From contig NC_053189.1 in the NCBI RefSeq assembly GCF_905163445.1, positions 12,666,001 through 12,730,000 of the forward strand: 64,000 nucleotides of DNA, in the 5' to 3' direction. Positions 1 to 10,179 of this stretch are shown piece by piece. Numbering within the stretch: the first letter of the stretch is position 1; the number at the start of each line of letters is the position of its first letter. Under the pieces are notes generated by a model. It saw only the letters and a program-made list of their open reading frames with translations. It was not told where the DNA came from and did no database searches. The stretch is from Pararge aegeria (taxonomy: Eukaryota; Arthropoda; Insecta; Lepidoptera; Nymphalidae). A program made the position numbers and the translations under genes.

Positions 1-95
1 TCTAAAAATTTCATATAGCTTATATAGAAGGAATATTTAAATTTAACTTCCTGCTTTGTGCATACCCTTGGTTAAAACCCATATGCACGCCACTG
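1..95 (-). mobile_element. MITE-1 (hAT-like), copy cut by the window edge
   Basis: The right end carries GTGCATACCC, a GGTTAAAACCC stretch and the terminal GCACGCCACTG. This is the reverse complement of the left end of the MITE-1 copy at 23535-23677. Positions 1-60 also align loosely with its interior, so the element probably runs off the window start. Non-autonomous; nothing is coded. Confidence 0.6.
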
Positions 96-601
96 CTACT
101 TAAATAACTTTTAAACTTGTAAAAGTTCTTGGCCACGAAGAGAATTTTTTATATTAGTCAATGAATCATTATTTAAATTTGTCATCAGTCATCGCTAAAA
201 CAATTCGCCCCAAAGCCATTTAACTAAAACCACGTAAGCGTTAACCTAATGTATGAACCTAAAATAGTTGCGCCGGGAACCCTCACATATTCGGCCTAAT
301 GGCGACACATAACAAAGTGTTACGGAAATAAATAGCCAAAAAAGGAAGGATTAGAGACCGTGCGTTGCTCGCATTAGTCGCGTCTAAAAATAAAATTAAT
401 CCGTGCAGTGTGAAAGTTCACTATGGCGGCAATCTGTAAGGTAGAGCAAACATCTTTATTTTTTTCGTCTTTTACGACATAAATCTAGTGATTTGTCACT
501 TAGGACTCTCCTTTGTTGTAGCATGCTCCTTTAGTTAGAAAGTGTCCATGGTTTGCTTAGTAATTTACATATATAATATATAACTCATCATTCATCATTT
601 C
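96..601. other. Unique intergenic stretch
   Basis: AT-rich sequence. I see no coding pattern, no repeat shared with the rest of the window and no RNA gene. Confidence 0.5.
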
Positions 602-870
602 GACGGCCAGCTGGCGCAGTGGGCAGCGACCCTGCTTTCTGAGTTCTAGGCCGTGGGTTCGAATCCCACAACTGAAAAAAGGTTGTGTTATAAACATAAT
701 TGTTTTTCAGTGTCTGGGTGTTTATCGCTATATTATAAGTATTAATGTGTATTATATTCTTTAAAATATTCAACAGCTTTCTTAGTACCCATAACACAAG
801 CTAAGCTTACTTTGGGGCTAGATGGCGATGTGTGTATTGTCGTAGTATGTTTATTTATTTATTATTATTT
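602..870 (+). mobile_element. SINE-A, full length
   Basis: tRNA-derived SINE. The head has a pol III A box (TGGCGCAGTGGGC, near 612) and B box (GGGTTCGAATCCC, near 655). It continues through the family body (GTGTCTGGGTGTTTAT, CCCATAACACAAGCTA, GATGGCGATGTGTGTATTG) and ends in a TTTATTTATTATT tail. It codes for nothing; short antisense open frames across the B box are artefacts. Confidence 0.93.
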
Positions 871-963
871 ATCATCAGCTTTCTAACATCCCACTGCCGA
901 GCAAGTGGCTACTCTCTCATTCAATTTAATAGCCTAAACTAACCACGCTGTTCCTACGCAGCT

Positions 964-1255
964 TCATCATCATCATTTCAACCAATGGACGTCCACTGCT
1001 GGACATAGGTCTTTTGTAGGGAGTTCCACAATCCACGGTCCTGGGCCGCTTGCCTCCAGCTCTCAGTGACTCTCCTAATGTCATATGTCCACTTCGTTAG
1101 AGGCCGACCTACGCTGCGTTTACCGGTGCGGTATCGCCATTCCAGCACATTAAAATCCCAACGTCCATCGGTTCTCCGAGCTGCATATTGCCACTTCAGG
1201 TTCAAGACTCGCTGAGCTATGTCGGTAACTCTAGTTCTTCTACGGATCTCTTGAA
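964..1255 (-). mobile_element. RTE-type LINE, 3' end fragment
   Basis: On the minus strand this reads the C-terminus of an RTE-clade reverse transcriptase: residues like ARRTDGRW, then RSVGRPLTKW, then AAQDRGLWNSLQ and the terminal QQWTSIG followed by a stop at 978-980. A short GAT-rich 3' tail lies at 964-977. The open part is about 75 codons of a polyprotein that is normally about 1000 residues, so it is a 5'-truncated dead copy. The family call rests on the familiar C-terminal motif, seen directly. Confidence 0.85.
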
Positions 1256-2370
1256 CGCGGGTTGGTGGGCTTATTCAACAATTTATTTTATATGGAGAAC
1301 TAATTATCATTATTTGACTAAGCTATATTATATTATCGCAAAATAAGTGATGCGGTTATTACGTATATACTCACACTCTAGGCTCTAAATGCGTGCTAAT
1401 GGCATGTTCATACAATACTGTTGAGTCGCGTTCTGGTGAGATAACTTAAAATTTATTTACGAAATCAGAAGGTTATGCGTTTTAATTAAATTTTAAGGAA
1501 ACTTTACATTTATAAATGCGATTTCACACTTTATTACTTAGCTCCATAAACTATTTTATTTATTTAACATTTTGTTCGTTGGGATACATTAAAAGGTATT
1601 ATCACTATCAGATGTAATGAAAACTTCTTGGCATTTTAATCAGCTAAAACTAGCTTACTATTAAAATGAACTCCTTATTACCCTTAAGCGTTAGGAATGA
1701 CGTCTTCAAAAGCCTGAGATAATAGTTTCAGGGACAGACACTCTGTATTTCTCCACGATCCAATTAACTAAGTCTTCGGCGGTGCTGCGGGTCCAAAAAT
1801 TTCAGTAGGTCACACTTCGTTATATATCAGTCAATTTAGGTTGCTGTGAACAACCAGCTGTGGACAGCTGTAACGAAAAGCTTGTATAAGTAAGCTGCGT
1901 AACATATAAAATCAATGATAATAATTATCCCTACTCGTACAGATAATAAATAAAAATTGTCAAGTTTGGTGACACAAATGCTAGAATGACAGAAAAACGA
2001 GGACAAATACTTATCTTAATTAATCCCTGTATTTATTTTGATTATATCCACCTTCCTTCCACGTTGACAATGGTTGGATTATAAATGTAGTGTTATTTTT
2101 TTCAGTATCATGTTATACGAAATTTAAACCAAGCTTAAAGCGTTCAAAATTTTTAGCTTTGCCCGTCCAAAATCCTGATTTATGTCCCGACATGGGGCGG
2201 ATTGGAATTTAGCACGAAAAAACTGTTTTTGAACTCTTTCACCTACATATTTTTTATGACTAGATAGCTATTTACTCTTTTAAGATTTATTGTAACCAAG
2301 CTTTACTCGCCCACCACGCTGTATATATGATGATGATGATGGTAGACATTGATTAAAGTCGTACGTAAAT
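1256..2370. other. Unique intergenic stretch
   Basis: AT-rich; no coding pattern or repeat recognised, apart from a short GAT repeat near 2331-2342. Confidence 0.5.
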
Positions 2371-2440
2371 ATGTAGGAGGTCCCAAGTTCGGTCCTCGGC
2401 AGGCACAATTTGAAATTTATAATTTCTGAATTTTCTCTAC
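2371..2440 (+). mobile_element. SINE-B fragment (B box and start of body)
   Basis: Contains AGGTCCCAAGTTCGGTCCTC (degenerate B box) followed by the family body with TTATAATTTCTGAATTTT. It matches the copy at 39985-40285. Truncated on both sides and followed 12 bp later by a SINE-A tail. Confidence 0.65.
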
Positions 2441-2452
2441 GTTGGTCATCAA

Positions 2453-2520
2453 TAAGACAAGCTATGCTTACTTTGAGGCTAGGCGATGTATGTATTGTCG
2501 TAGTATGTTTATTTATTTAT
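2453..2520 (+). mobile_element. SINE-A tail fragment
   Basis: Only the last ~68 bp of SINE-A are present: ACAAGCTATGCTTACTTTG, then GATGTATGTATTGTCGTAG and the TTTATTTATTTAT tail. No tRNA-like head. It is either a 5'-truncated SINE or the tail of the LINE that mobilises it. Confidence 0.75.
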
Positions 2521-2826
2521 AACTGTCTATTTCTTATCCTCAGTTAGGTACTTCTAATACGTGTGAGAGAGCAGTTGTAGTAGTATATTCACTTTGTCAG
2601 TTTGTAAACTATTATATCAGCAACAATCGTGTGTGCAATGGTTTATGATTCCATTCGCTTTAATCGTGTTTTCTATGAAACTGGTTATTGCAAGGTATGA
2701 AATGTTTATTTTGCTATTCCGTTTACTTTACTATTTAGTTAAGTATTTACTTATTAAGAAGTCTCAGGTAACTTCATGAAATAGTTTTAGAATGTTTACC
2801 TCAATAACTAGTGACTAAAAGATTAA

Positions 2827-3030
2827 CTCGCTCGCAATCGAGGCGTATTTTTCGCATATAAAACTCTGTATCGTCAAAGTAACCTATACCAAATGGAACT
2901 TGTTTTAGAGTCGCAAATCCTGTACTTTGTATATTTGTTTTAAACACGCTCTTTCAAACATCCGAGCTAAAAAATTCAGAAGAAGTTAAAGAATTCCATA
3001 CTCGAAAACGACTCCTCGATTGCGAGCGAG
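2827..3030. mobile_element. Candidate MITE with 17-bp perfect terminal inverted repeats
   Basis: The left end CTCGCTCGCAATCGAGG (2827-2843) is the exact reverse complement of 3014-3030. The element is 204 bp and non-coding. It is flanked by TTAA (2823-2826) and TAAA (3031-3034), which could be a decayed TTAA target duplication. The superfamily is not assigned. A lone copy of one terminus (CCTCGATTGCGAG) occurs at 17447-17459. Confidence 0.65.
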
Positions 3031-3626
3031 TAAATCTGGTACTAAGGCACACTACTGGGTACAATAACCGAAACAGAAATGGCGTACGGCGGTCTCACAC
3101 GTCACGCAGCCCGCATACGTCGGTGGGGATGAATTGATTGCACAGGTAGGGGTGGTATAAGCCCCGCCAGGACGGCTTTTTAAAAATGGAACCCCAATTT
3201 CGATAGAAATTGAGAATAATTTTTTTATAATTTCTCCAAACAAGGTTTCTTGCAACAATGCGTTGTGGGTTATTCTAGGATTATAGCACCTATATTTTTA
3301 AATGACTTCAAAAAGCAGAAGGTTTCAAATTCGTTAAAACCCGTAGGTATTTAGGGTACATATATGTTACGCCGATGTTTACGCTTTACTGGCTTAACTT
3401 ATTTGATTTTATTTGCGAGGTTATTGTCTGTCTTCTGAGCAGGCCCCATATAATATAAGTGAGTATCTGATAGTAAAGATTTTCGGTAAAGCAGTAAAAG
3501 AATTTACAGTGTTTTAAACAATAGGTATACCTAATTATCAAGTAGGTATTAGTATAAACACTTTGAAGTTGGTTTTATTTTCTTCTTTTTATATTAAATG
3601 GCAGTAGGTACTTCTTTCCAATATAT

Positions 3627-3695
3627 ATATACAACGTGTAAAATACTGGAGAAGGATGTATAAGTATATTTTATAAGGAATCACCCTGTAAAAGT
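3627..3695 (-). repeat. Dispersed repeat shared with 60943-61028
   Basis: In reverse complement it reads TTTTACAGGGTGATTCCTTA, ATACTTATACATCCTTC and ACACGTTGTATAT. The same landmarks in the same order occur at 60943-61028 on the plus strand. An old mobile-element fragment of unknown class. Confidence 0.6.
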
Positions 3696-4680
3696 TTTAA
3701 ATAAAATGAAGCATATTTATTTTTCCATACAAGAGTTTACTTATGACAACCCAATTCAAGATAATAGACCGACACGTGCATAGTACCTACGCGAAGCGAC
3801 GCGTAGGTCTAAAAAATTACAGTAGGTAGTCTCTTGCTTTTAATTTTGCATGTGATGTTAGGGCTGTATGTGATTTCTTTCAGTAAAAACTATGGCAGTG
3901 GTTTACTCAATAGCGTTTCGGTTTCACAGAAGTCTCAGAGACAGCACATAATGTACCTCGAAAGCCAGTGCCAGTGACTATTTCGGTTTTCATTTACACG
4001 TTATATACTAGTAAATATACCCATTATTAAATGATAAAAAGAAAAAATATAAAAAATATTTATATTTATTAAAATGTACAAGGTCATCATAAAAACTGTT
4101 ACTTCCGGTATGTAATCGTTAATAATTAGGCAGTTTTTTTCAATAGTTATCAGCGTTGTCACACACAAATCATGTACATCTAATCTTCTTACAATTTGCA
4201 TACAAATTCAAGTATTTACACATTAATCTAATATGCGTTAACGAATGTAATAAAATCCTCGTACCGGTGGGGTGGGTGAATCTGAGACAATTTGCCGCGC
4301 GCGCCCCTCGCTAAGCCCACCTATGTGTCTTTCTTATTGCCGGCTAAATCTCGAATATACAACTAAGATTAATTCCCGCTGAAAGAAAGGGTGCGCGCCA
4401 ACCCTTTATAGTCGGCCATTGCAACCAAGTGTCGGTGCACAGGAAAAACGGATTTCGTGCGAATTGCTCGGACCCCATCCGTCAAAGCGGTTACATAATA
4501 TTTGTGGTCTGTTCCCGTGGTAGAATTAACCTACCTAATAATTATAATCTTACAGATTTCGATGCCAACTTAAACTACAATATTTATTCTTCTAGCTATT
4601 TAAGGTAAATTAGACCATGCAGTCACATAAAGATAAGTTTGTGATAGCTTGAATTGACACATAGCATGTTATTTTGTTAG
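3696..4680. other. Unique stretch with a GC-rich block at 4255-4500
   Basis: Mostly AT-rich. Positions 4255-4500 are clearly more GC- and CpG-rich (GCCGCGCGCGCCCCTCG, GGGTGCGCGCCAACCC) than the surroundings and match no repeat I recognise. It has no long open frame. It may be a conserved non-coding element or the edge of a regulatory region; only comparison with other species can tell. Confidence 0.35.
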
Positions 4681-4985
4681 TCTAGTTAGGACTTCGGCGT
4701 CAATTTCGGGGAGGCTGAGTTCGAACTCCGGCACGCGCCTCTAAGTTATCAAAGTTATGTGCGTTTTATGCAATTAAATATCACTCGCTTTGACGTTGAA
4801 TGAAAACACCGTGAGGAAACCTGCATGCTTGTGAGCTCTCGATAATGTTTTCGATGGCGAGTGAAGTCCACCAATCCGCACTTAGCCAGCACGGTGGTCT
4901 ACGTACACCCTTCTCATTGTGAGAGGAGACCCGTGCCTTGTAGTGGGCCGGTAATTGGTTGATATGATAATGATGACGATGATGG
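4681..4985 (+). mobile_element. SINE-C, near full length
   Basis: The degenerate tRNA-like head has a B box-like GAGTTCGAACTCC. It is followed by the diagnostic core CGTGAGGAAACCTGCATG, then CCACCAATCCGCACTTAG, GAGAGGAGACCCGTGCC and a tail GGTTGATATGATAATGATGA. This layout is that of tRNA-SINEs widespread in butterflies (Metulj-like, by memory). Confidence 0.85.
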
Positions 4986-5214
4986 TTTTTGTCACTGTCT
5001 AACTGTTATAAATATGATAAAGTCTCACACAGGAGAAAATGTAAGAAAAAGTGTTAAATGTTTCCCGTGGCGAAAAAATTAAAGTTATTAAATTTAATTT
5101 GTTGAATACAATAAATTAATTATCAAAAATATTCCAAAGAGGAATGTTCATTTTACAAAATTATGCATACTTTTTAATGTAACTCGTAGCTTCTACCTAA
5201 TTAAAATAAACATG

Positions 5215-5560
5215 AACGATTCGCATTCATGAGTTTAATTACCCCGTTTTTGCACTCGTGAGAAACATTTTGGCGATAAAAGGCCGATGAGTGACAATTT
5301 GCCGATTAAATTCCAGAATAGGGTGTGGAATTAAATGATTCAAGCGATGCTAATGCTCTGTGTCTTATAATTCTGATTGTTGTTTAGATAAACGCGATTG
5401 AGTGATTGCAATGCAGTTTAAACGGAGCCCCGATGCCGTGAAATTTATCTTTACTCGATCGGAATTACAATGGCAGGGTGCATGTATGGGCGAATTCGAG
5501 ATCGTGAATTATGACGTCACCGCAGCGATCGACATCATAACTCATGTTAATATCAATTTT
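5215..5560. promoter_or_regulatory. Candidate conserved non-coding element
   Basis: Non-repetitive, no open frame, and richer in mixed-composition sequence than its flanks. It contains several TAATTA/ATTAAA-type homeodomain-like sites and a full TGACGTCA palindrome (CRE-like) near 5513. This is inference from composition only. Confidence 0.25.
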
Positions 5561-6335
5561 TGATATTACATCTAGGTATATCGTGGGGGTTGTTTATTTA
5601 ACAGGTATTCAAAACAGGAAGAACATATTCAGATAGGCATCATCATTCTACCCATATGGTTGGCATTGATTATTCTTTTGACGTTTTCTAAAAACAAAAC
5701 ACTATAACCATTTTTTAACATTATGGTTTATTTACATCGTTGGTATTTTGCGTATTGACTGGTAAGAACGTTATTCAAGAAAACACTTCGGCTACTATGT
5801 TCTTCCTGCTCTAATCCTATGTCATGCTGGCTCAGCACAACATATCTTTCAAACTTGAAAACAGACTTGTGGTTTTAAATTGATATAAAGTTTCAGCATT
5901 TAACTGGTCAATATACGAATTATCGTTGTTCATAACTAACGTGATAATATAATCGCGTCCTTAAACGAAATTCACTTGTATTTACCGTATTTCAAAATAA
6001 CTAGTACTTGATATAACGTTTTCCCGCTCGCAATGATAGAATTTTCGAGTGGAAAACACTGAAACGTTAAAGTAAAATGAAATTAATTGAACTCGCATTA
6101 AAGCTTAAATTTGGCCACATTTATACAGTTAGCGCTTGGCGGAACATTATACATAGGTATATAATTTTTGATTCTCATTGCAATTTTTTTTTCGTTCTTG
6201 TGGATTCTCGAAAACTAAGCCATGAGCGATAATCTGTGGAATGTGCTTCGCGCCAAATCAGTCTTCAATTTTGGTTATTCCGTTTTCTTGCAAGTTGGTT
6301 GGTAAAAGTCGTTTAAATAAATATAATTTGAATTC

Positions 6336-6450
6336 GATTATGCAACAAGGCGGTTCAAAATTCTTTATTTCTGCATTACAATGCGTGCAATTCTTATCAA
6401 GGAGAGACGTCCATATTTTATCGATTTACCTAAACAATCGTTTCTTTCTT
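6336..6450 (+). repeat. Diverged direct duplication, copy 1
   Basis: Aligns without large gaps to 6566-6676 at a constant offset of about 230 bp, at roughly three-quarters identity by eye. Shared landmarks are GCAACAAGG, AATGCGTGCAA, CTTATCAAGG and AGACG. It is absent elsewhere in the window. Not coding-like: a 79-codon open frame spanning it is not conserved in copy 2. Confidence 0.7.
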
Positions 6451-6565
6451 AGAACTTTTTGCTATCGACCAACTTTTTAACAGAATAATTTTTATTTGTG
6501 TGTTTTTAAATTTATTTTGACGTAGTCCTGATTAGATGGTCGCTTAAACCAGTATATGACTCCAA

Positions 6566-6676
6566 TGTTACGCAACAAGGAGGGTCGATATTCATTATTT
6601 CCGCGGTAGAATGCGTGCAACCCTTATCAAGGGAAGACGCCCGTTTTTTCTCGGTTTTCCCAAATAATTTATTTAG
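6566..6676 (+). repeat. Diverged direct duplication, copy 2
   Basis: Partner of 6336-6450. It is followed by an unusually GC-rich unique stretch to about 6860 (GGGCCGGC, CGTCGGCCCGGTGGCTGG, GGAGCGCCCGCCG). The kept core words suggest constraint or a recent common source. Function unknown. Confidence 0.7.
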
Positions 6677-7313
6677 CGGGCCGGCATCAATTTATCTCTG
6701 TGGGAGCTAATTTCGCGTCGGCCCGGTGGCTGGCTTGCGCATGTTGTAACTCAACAAATTGCGCGTCCTATAGGATTTATTGCCCCTCGCACTTGACGGA
6801 GCGCCCGCCGCTCTTCTTCCATTGTTCTTGGTTGTACCGGTCAGTGTCTGTAAATAGAATTGGATTCAGGATGTTACTACACAGTAGTTTAGTTCATTAA
6901 CCGCTATTCCTATTTCGATAGATTGGTTATTTTCGTTAAGCTTTAAGCTTTCCTAGGTGGGCATAATAGTCCTCATCTTCAGTCTATTTATATCCAACTA
7001 TTAGCCCAAAGCCTTTCATTTGGATTTTCTTCATAAAATCCCTTAAAAACAGAGGAACTCAATACTTAATAATTTTAATATCTTCCTGAGCAAATACATG
7101 TAATTGAATGAAAACACTGTTATTGTACACAAAAGAAAAAAAGTAGTCACAGAGATGTAAACAAAGAGCAAGACAGTATAATTTGGTGGCCTTATCGCTA
7201 TAGCGATCTCTTCCAAGCAACCGAAATTGCTTGATTATATAGTTCACTACCTCTACCTCTTCACCAATGGTCATTCATCGCAAAATGAAAATTTCAATAA
7301 TGCAAAGATTAAA

Positions 7314-7352
7314 CTTAAACTTAAGATTATACTGTATAATGTTAAGTTTAAG
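7314..7352. repeat. 18-bp inverted repeat with 3-nt loop
   Basis: Arms 7314-7331 and 7335-7352 pair with one mismatch around the loop CTG. AT-rich sequence lowers its significance compared with the hairpins at 40667 and 49213. Confidence 0.7.
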
Positions 7353-7499
7353 CTTACTCAAGTTATACAGTGAAGCTGATATTTCTTTCTGCTGACTACA
7401 GTAAGCCAGACAGTCGTCCCGCTCGCGCGCTTTAGCGAACGCGCAATATCAGCAACGAGGGACCTTTTAGAGCTGCTAATACAAGCTGCTAAAATGCAT

Positions 7500-7575
7500 A
7501 TAAAAATTTTGAAATCGGCAGGATTTGAACTCGCATCTCTCTGGCATCTGCGGAGTGCTTTAGGTAATTAAGGTG
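7500..7575 (-). mobile_element. tRNA-like SINE head, degenerate
   Basis: In reverse complement it contains a B box-like GCGAGTTCAAATCCTGCC preceded by tRNA-like sequence. The body is not recognisable as SINE-A, -B or -C. Probably a decayed member of another tRNA-derived family; too degenerate to be a functional tRNA. Confidence 0.4.
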
Positions 7576-8164
7576 TCATAAAGCGATCAAAGTTATTATA
7601 TGACTTTTTATCTGTCTTTTAGGGACTGTAGCGTATTCTAGTAGCAAACATTGCAGTTTCAATACTCGAATTCAATTTGCGAAGCTGCCATGTTTACTGC
7701 TAAAATAAAATATCTTCGATAGCATTTTAATTTTATATATTTGATATTTCCTCCAAGTGACAACTGATAGTAAAAAATATCTCATTTAATTATACTCTCT
7801 CTATCTCATTTATTTACTCGTGAGGATAATAACAAATATATGCTAAGTGAAAGCGTAACAAACAAACCAACTCACATTTGCATTTTTAATATTAGTAAGC
7901 ATAGCGAAAAAGAGGAATTAGTTTTCTTAAATTTAAAGATAAAAACTGAACTGACGTTTTAAATGTATTGCAATGTTTACAAAACTGTTACTATTGAAAT
8001 AGTAGCTGAATTACAACCTCAGTTCCCGCTTACTCAAATGTTTAAGGCAAACATTCGCCAATACGCACAGTTTGGGATCTTCTACTTGTTAAATCTCAAA
8101 GTATTTAAATCAATTGTTTATTCTACCAATTCAGTATGTTTTTATATGAATCTACACTTATATT

Positions 8165-8285
8165 ATTAATGCGAAAATGTGTTTATTTATTTGTTTGTCC
8201 TTACTTTAAGCCCTAAGTAAGCAACTAATCAACTTGGTTTATGGCATTAAATTAGTTAAAGGCAGCAGAATAAAATATAACTTTT
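8165..8285 (+). repeat. Repeat G, 5' fragment
   Basis: Carries TAATGCGAAAATGTGTTTAT, a TTTGTTTGTCCTTAC stretch and the downstream AGTTAAAGGCAGC. This is the start of a dispersed repeat very common in Lepidoptera whose class I do not assign. Related fragments lie at 33555-34240 and 52115-52245. Confidence 0.5.
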
Positions 8286-8889
8286 AGTCCTAGAAAGACA
8301 ATAAATTTCTGTTTTCACCGAATATAGTCCTTTTTGTACGACCTAAAAAAGCAATCTAACTACTTATTGACCTCGCGTTTTGGCTAGTGGCTATAATATA
8401 ATTTAGAGATAGTGGAAATTTTAAAAGTTCATGACACACTCAAATTTTATTGGTAGCGGTTCTAACCGCTCTATTAGATACCGCTGCTCTTTGTAAATCA
8501 GCATATGCAAAGTGGTATAGCAATAAATCTAGCAGCTCTTGCTCGTTCTCGCATCATGTTACATCTTAATTTCAGAGCCGGCTCGACGGAGCCTGCCTGC
8601 CTGAGATACGGCCTTTTATCAAATTCAGTCAAAAGTCTTAAGTCAAAACTTTTTTTTATTAATATACTCAGACCTGTATAAGGCACTTTATGATGAGACT
8701 TCTGCTGGATGTAAGACTTTTTGTTAAAAACATTATATATACCTACCAGCCCAGAGTTGCTAGCTAATTGTCGCTATCCACCCCATGTCATTTTACTCCT
8801 CAGTGAGCATATGCTGAAGAGCATATTTAGTGATAATAATTATTAAAGTCCGCATACTTAAATTGGAGCGGCATGGTGGGTTCTCTAAA

Positions 8890-8960
8890 ACAGGATTAAA
8901 GTAGGTCTGTGCCCAGCAGTGGGTCATTCTTAGCCGAGGCTGAAATACAATATGTTCAGC
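8890..8960 (+). mobile_element. LINE/SINE 3' tail remnant
   Basis: TCTGTGCCCAGCAGTGGG followed by AGCCGAGGCTGAAATAC is the familiar 3' tail of a lepidopteran retroelement. A better preserved tail of the same type is at 26606-26708. No coding part remains. Confidence 0.5.
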
Positions 8961-10010
8961 TTTATAAGCTAATGATAATAACTACATTCGTATAATTAAA
9001 ACTATAGCTTTGAGGTTAGCACACAATAAACTAACGTGAATATTCTTCATGTCAATGTCAACCTCACACAATTTCACTCTAAGAGCTACCTAGTTAGAAT
9101 AATAATACCTAATCAGCTTTATATCGTTTACGTAATCTTATAAACACCAACGACTGAAGTAGGTTAAAGGGCTAAAGGTCACTGCCTATAAAACATGAAA
9201 CTTAAACTGTGAACTTATTGAGAGTCCCCGAGAAGTCAAATAGCTATCAAATAATCATCAGAAATTTTGGAAAAATCGATATTAACCTTAACTTTTAAGA
9301 ATCTTTCGTGACCGTAGTCTATAAATAATACGGACCTGTTAGAATACTGACTCGGCTTACACGGGTTTGGGGTTCAAGCGATGTTCGCATTTCGATTCTT
9401 TTTTCAACCGGCTTCCAAAAGCGGAGGAAGGTTCCTAAAATACAATTTCGTAACTATTTTTTAATTTTAAAGGGTTAATGTGCGAACAAAAACTCAGTTA
9501 ACAGTGTGATTTTCACCACTAAGTATAATAATTATCGAGCACGTACATTTTTAATGGAATCCTTAACTCCTATTGTCTTGTTTTAAAAAGAATTTCGAGG
9601 GCATAAATATAGAATTTATCTTTAAAACAAAGTTAGTTAACCAAAATCGTTAAAAAAATATATTATTTTATCTAAATATTTAACACTCACTTAGTATTTA
9701 TCACCATTCTTTTTTTTACAAACTTTAAAAGCTTGCTTTTGATATGTGCTTTATATTAAAAAGTTGCGACCGACGGACGAAATCGAAATCAAAATCATAA
9801 AGGTTGGTTTTTAGTTGTACCATTTTGATAACGGAAACCTGTTAAGACATTTAAGTAATCATAGAAAAAGGCCTTTTTAACAAAGCTTTTGTTTTGCGAA
9901 TGACTCGTGGGCGTTTTTTTTTTATAATTGGCATTTTATTAATTTCGCTTTTCCTTTTGTTCCAGGTGGTCGTCGCGCGTAATGCGCTGGGTAGGTGTAG
10001 AGAAGTGTCG
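8961..10010. other. Unique AT-rich stretch
   Basis: Nothing coding. Near 9405-9435 a sequence like CAACCGGCTTCCAAAAG resembles a widespread lepidopteran retroelement tail, but it is too short to call. Confidence 0.4.
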
Positions 10011-10023
10011 CGAGTTCAAGTAC

Positions 10024-10140
10024 TGTCACGAATGTCACATGTGTCAGGTGTATCACGTACGTCACGTGTGTCACGCGTGTCCCGTGTGTCTCGTGTGTCA
10101 CGTGTGTCACATCTGTCAAGTGTGTTACGTGTGTCAAAGT
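10024..10140 (+). repeat. 9-bp minisatellite, 13 units
   Basis: Thirteen consecutive 9-nt units of consensus TGTCACGTG with scattered substitutions, exactly 117 bp. Several units contain CACGTG, CACATG or related E-box words. Because 9 is a multiple of 3, several frames on both strands stay open and give repetitive peptides (for example RVS repeats). I regard these as artefacts of the repeat and not proteins. Confidence 0.92.
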
Positions 10141-10179
10141 CAGTGCGCTCCGTGTCATAGCATTCCGAGATCTCCCATT

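Noticed and set aside
602..680. tRNA gene suspected from A and B boxes
   Set aside because: Belongs to the SINE-A family with the same body and tail at nine places; a pseudo-tRNA head, not a tRNA gene.
588..797. Minus-strand frame with a LWDSNPRPRTQKAG-like peptide
   Set aside because: Antisense of the SINE-A tRNA-like head; the same peptide appears at every SINE-A copy (22689, 24477, 25595, 35003).
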